Origin: CALXVA01 sp944393025 | GTDB taxonomy: Bacteria; Bacillota; Clostridia; TANB77; CAG-508 | Assembly (NCBI GenBank): GCA_963931445.1 | Contig: OZ007016.1 | Location: 868,001 to 932,000, forward strand | Length of the DNA stretch: 64,000 nucleotides | Direction of reading: 5' to 3' | Shown here: positions 63,278-64,000 of the stretch, one piece after another | Numbering within the stretch: position 1 is the first letter of the stretch | Layout: every line of letters starts with the position of its first letter | Notes under the pieces: generated by a model | The model's database searches: none | The model's input: the letters and a program-made list of their open reading frames with translations, nothing else | What the model was told of the DNA's origin: nothing | Translations under genes and position numbers: made by a program

Positions 63278-63670
63278 ATGCAATTAAAACAAAAAGCATT
63301 AAATTTGAAATTAAAAATATCTAGTATAGCAATACCTTTTATGGTAATGTTGTTAAATGTTAAAACTTATGCAACATCAACAATAGGAACGCAAGAGGTT
63401 GAAACAGCTACACAAAATATAAGGGATGCAGTAATAAAATTAGCAATGCCAGTTGGAAGTGTGTTAATGTTTGTAAGTATTGTTATTATTGCAATTAAAT
63501 TAATTGTAAATGCCAATAATCCAAATAAGAGATCAGAAGGAATTGGTGGACTTGCTTGGGTAGCAGCTGGATTTATGTTGTTATCTCTTGCTTTAATTGT
63601 TTCAGGAATAGTATTAAGTGTAGCAACAAATGGTTCTGGAGCAATGGTAGGTGGAGGAGAATCAGTATAG
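63278..63670 (+). CDS. VirB2/TrbC-like pilin
   Basis: The 130-aa protein has a signal-like first helix (about 10-33), then two membrane helices (about 58-80 and 90-113) around VNANNPNKRSEG. This is the VirB2/TrbC pilin layout of type IV secretion systems in Firmicutes ICEs. SD AATGGAGGA. Confidence 0.85.
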   Translation: MQLKQKALNLKLKISSIAIPFMVMLLNVKTYATSTIGTQEVETATQNIRDAVIKLAMPVGSVLMFVSIVIIAIKLIVNANNPNKRSEGIGGLAWVAAGFMLLSLALIVSGIVLSVATNGSGAMVGGGESV

Positions 63671-63683
63671 GAGGAAAATATAG

Positions 63684-63980
63684 ATGAGGATATACAAAGT
63701 ACCTTATGCTTTTAACCATGAAGAAAAAATATTTGGAGGTTATCTATCTTTAAGACAAGCAATATATCTGATATTTGGAGCTTTATCAGTAGGAATATTT
63801 TTTATACCATTAGTTAATATTTTTATAAAGTCATTATTATTTTTACTGATAGCTACAATGTTTGTATTATTTGCTTTTCTAAAAGTAGATGAAACTTATG
63901 CAGATAAATATTTTATTTACATCATAAAATTCCTATTTAGAAAAAAACAATTTATATTAGAGAAAGGTAAGGAAGAATAA
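63684..63980 (+). CDS. PrgI family conjugation protein
   Basis: The 98-aa protein starts RIYKVPYAFNHEEKIFGGYLS (typical PrgI, VirB3-like), with two membrane helices (26-42, 48-66). It is normally followed by VirB4. SD AGGAGG precedes ATG 63684. Confidence 0.88.
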   Translation: MRIYKVPYAFNHEEKIFGGYLSLRQAIYLIFGALSVGIFFIPLVNIFIKSLLFLLIATMFVLFAFLKVDETYADKYFIYIIKFLFRKKQFILEKGKEE

Positions 63981-64000
63981 TGATAATTACAATATTTTTT
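63980..64000 (+). CDS. Start of next ICE gene (truncated)
   Basis: ATG 63980 overlaps the PrgI stop as TAATG, so it is probably coupled. Only seven codons are visible (MIITIFF). A VirB4 ATPase or a further membrane protein would be expected. Confidence 0.35.

Larger units (their letters stand above)
61808..64000 (+). mobile_element. Integrative conjugative element, left part
   Basis: The sequence changes from uvrB to non-host DNA at about 61808-61830, then carries a HTH replication/initiator-type gene, a small membrane protein, a VirB2/TrbC-like pilin and a PrgI protein in the order typical of Firmicutes ICEs. Relaxase, VirB4, VirD4 and recombinase should lie to the right. The site within uvrB is attL or attR; the exact core cannot be defined with one end. 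Confidence 0.85.

Overview
The window is AT-rich DNA from a low-GC Gram-positive bacterium, most likely an uncultured Clostridia member. The reasons are PolC-type DNA polymerase III, single-chain glycyl-tRNA synthetase, pyruvate phosphate dikinase, a type A-like RNase P RNA, sortases with LPxTG-like substrates, and purine-rich Shine-Dalgarno (SD) sites before almost every gene. TGA is used as a stop. Nearly every gene is on the + strand, so one replication fork probably crosses the whole window in one direction. I saw no tRNA, CRISPR array or transposase.

Layout. 1-10.5 kb: the tail and lysis end of a siphovirus-type prophage (tail tube, frameshifted tail chaperone pair, tape measure, Dit, Tal, BppU-like protein, three small tail-tip-like cassettes, XhlA-like protein, holin, 45-aa protein, amidase). 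Each tail-tip cassette is preceded by a short leader ORF that overlaps its start; two leaders contain (AC)16 microsatellites. 10.5-11.2 kb: an orphan small-RNA unit and a 140-bp repeat that recurs at 54 kb. 11.2-14.8 kb: L,D-transpeptidase, YchF, an LPQTG surface protein and a convergent sortase. 15.0-23.1 kb: pyrH-frr-uppS-cdsA-rseP-polC, with rseP broken by one extra base and lacking room for a PDZ domain. 23.1-23.6 kb: six DnaA-box-like sites, then glyQS. 25.0-29.2 kb: MurJ/SpoVB-like flippase, two ATP-grasp paralogues and a DUF1294 protein. 29.2-29.6 kb: an isolated GC-richer transcription unit that is probably a structured RNA, followed by ppdK. 32.6-35.2 kb: a VPKTG surface protein, a class B sortase and a zinc-ribbon protein. 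35.3-46.0 kb: asnB (- strand), rpmF, dCMP deaminase, two GT-C-like membrane proteins, der, plsY, gpsA. 46.1-46.6 kb: rnpB with an enlarged internal region. 46.7-61.5 kb: L,D-transpeptidase, ZIP transporter, three small membrane proteins, a CDF exporter, a decayed gene, GNAT, MGMT-like and HD proteins, an ECF sigma/anti-sigma pair, a methyltransferase, an XRE regulator with an ABC exporter, a tocopherol cyclase-like protein and a RelA/SpoT-like protein. 61.5-64.0 kb: uvrB is cut after 88 codons by an integrative conjugative element whose first transfer genes (HTH, small membrane protein, VirB2-like, PrgI) reach the window edge.

How the parts relate. The pyrH-polC block couples UMP kinase, ribosome recycling, lipid-carrier and phospholipid precursor synthesis, and replication. 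Envelope building is a second theme: uppS, flippase, two L,D-transpeptidases, two sortase/substrate pairs and GT-C-like proteins. The most original signal is the tail-tip cassette array. All three leaders are in the only reading register that carries ribosomes across the next gene's SD site, and gain or loss of one AC unit would stop them about 30 bases earlier. That predicts phase-variable, translationally coupled tail tips.
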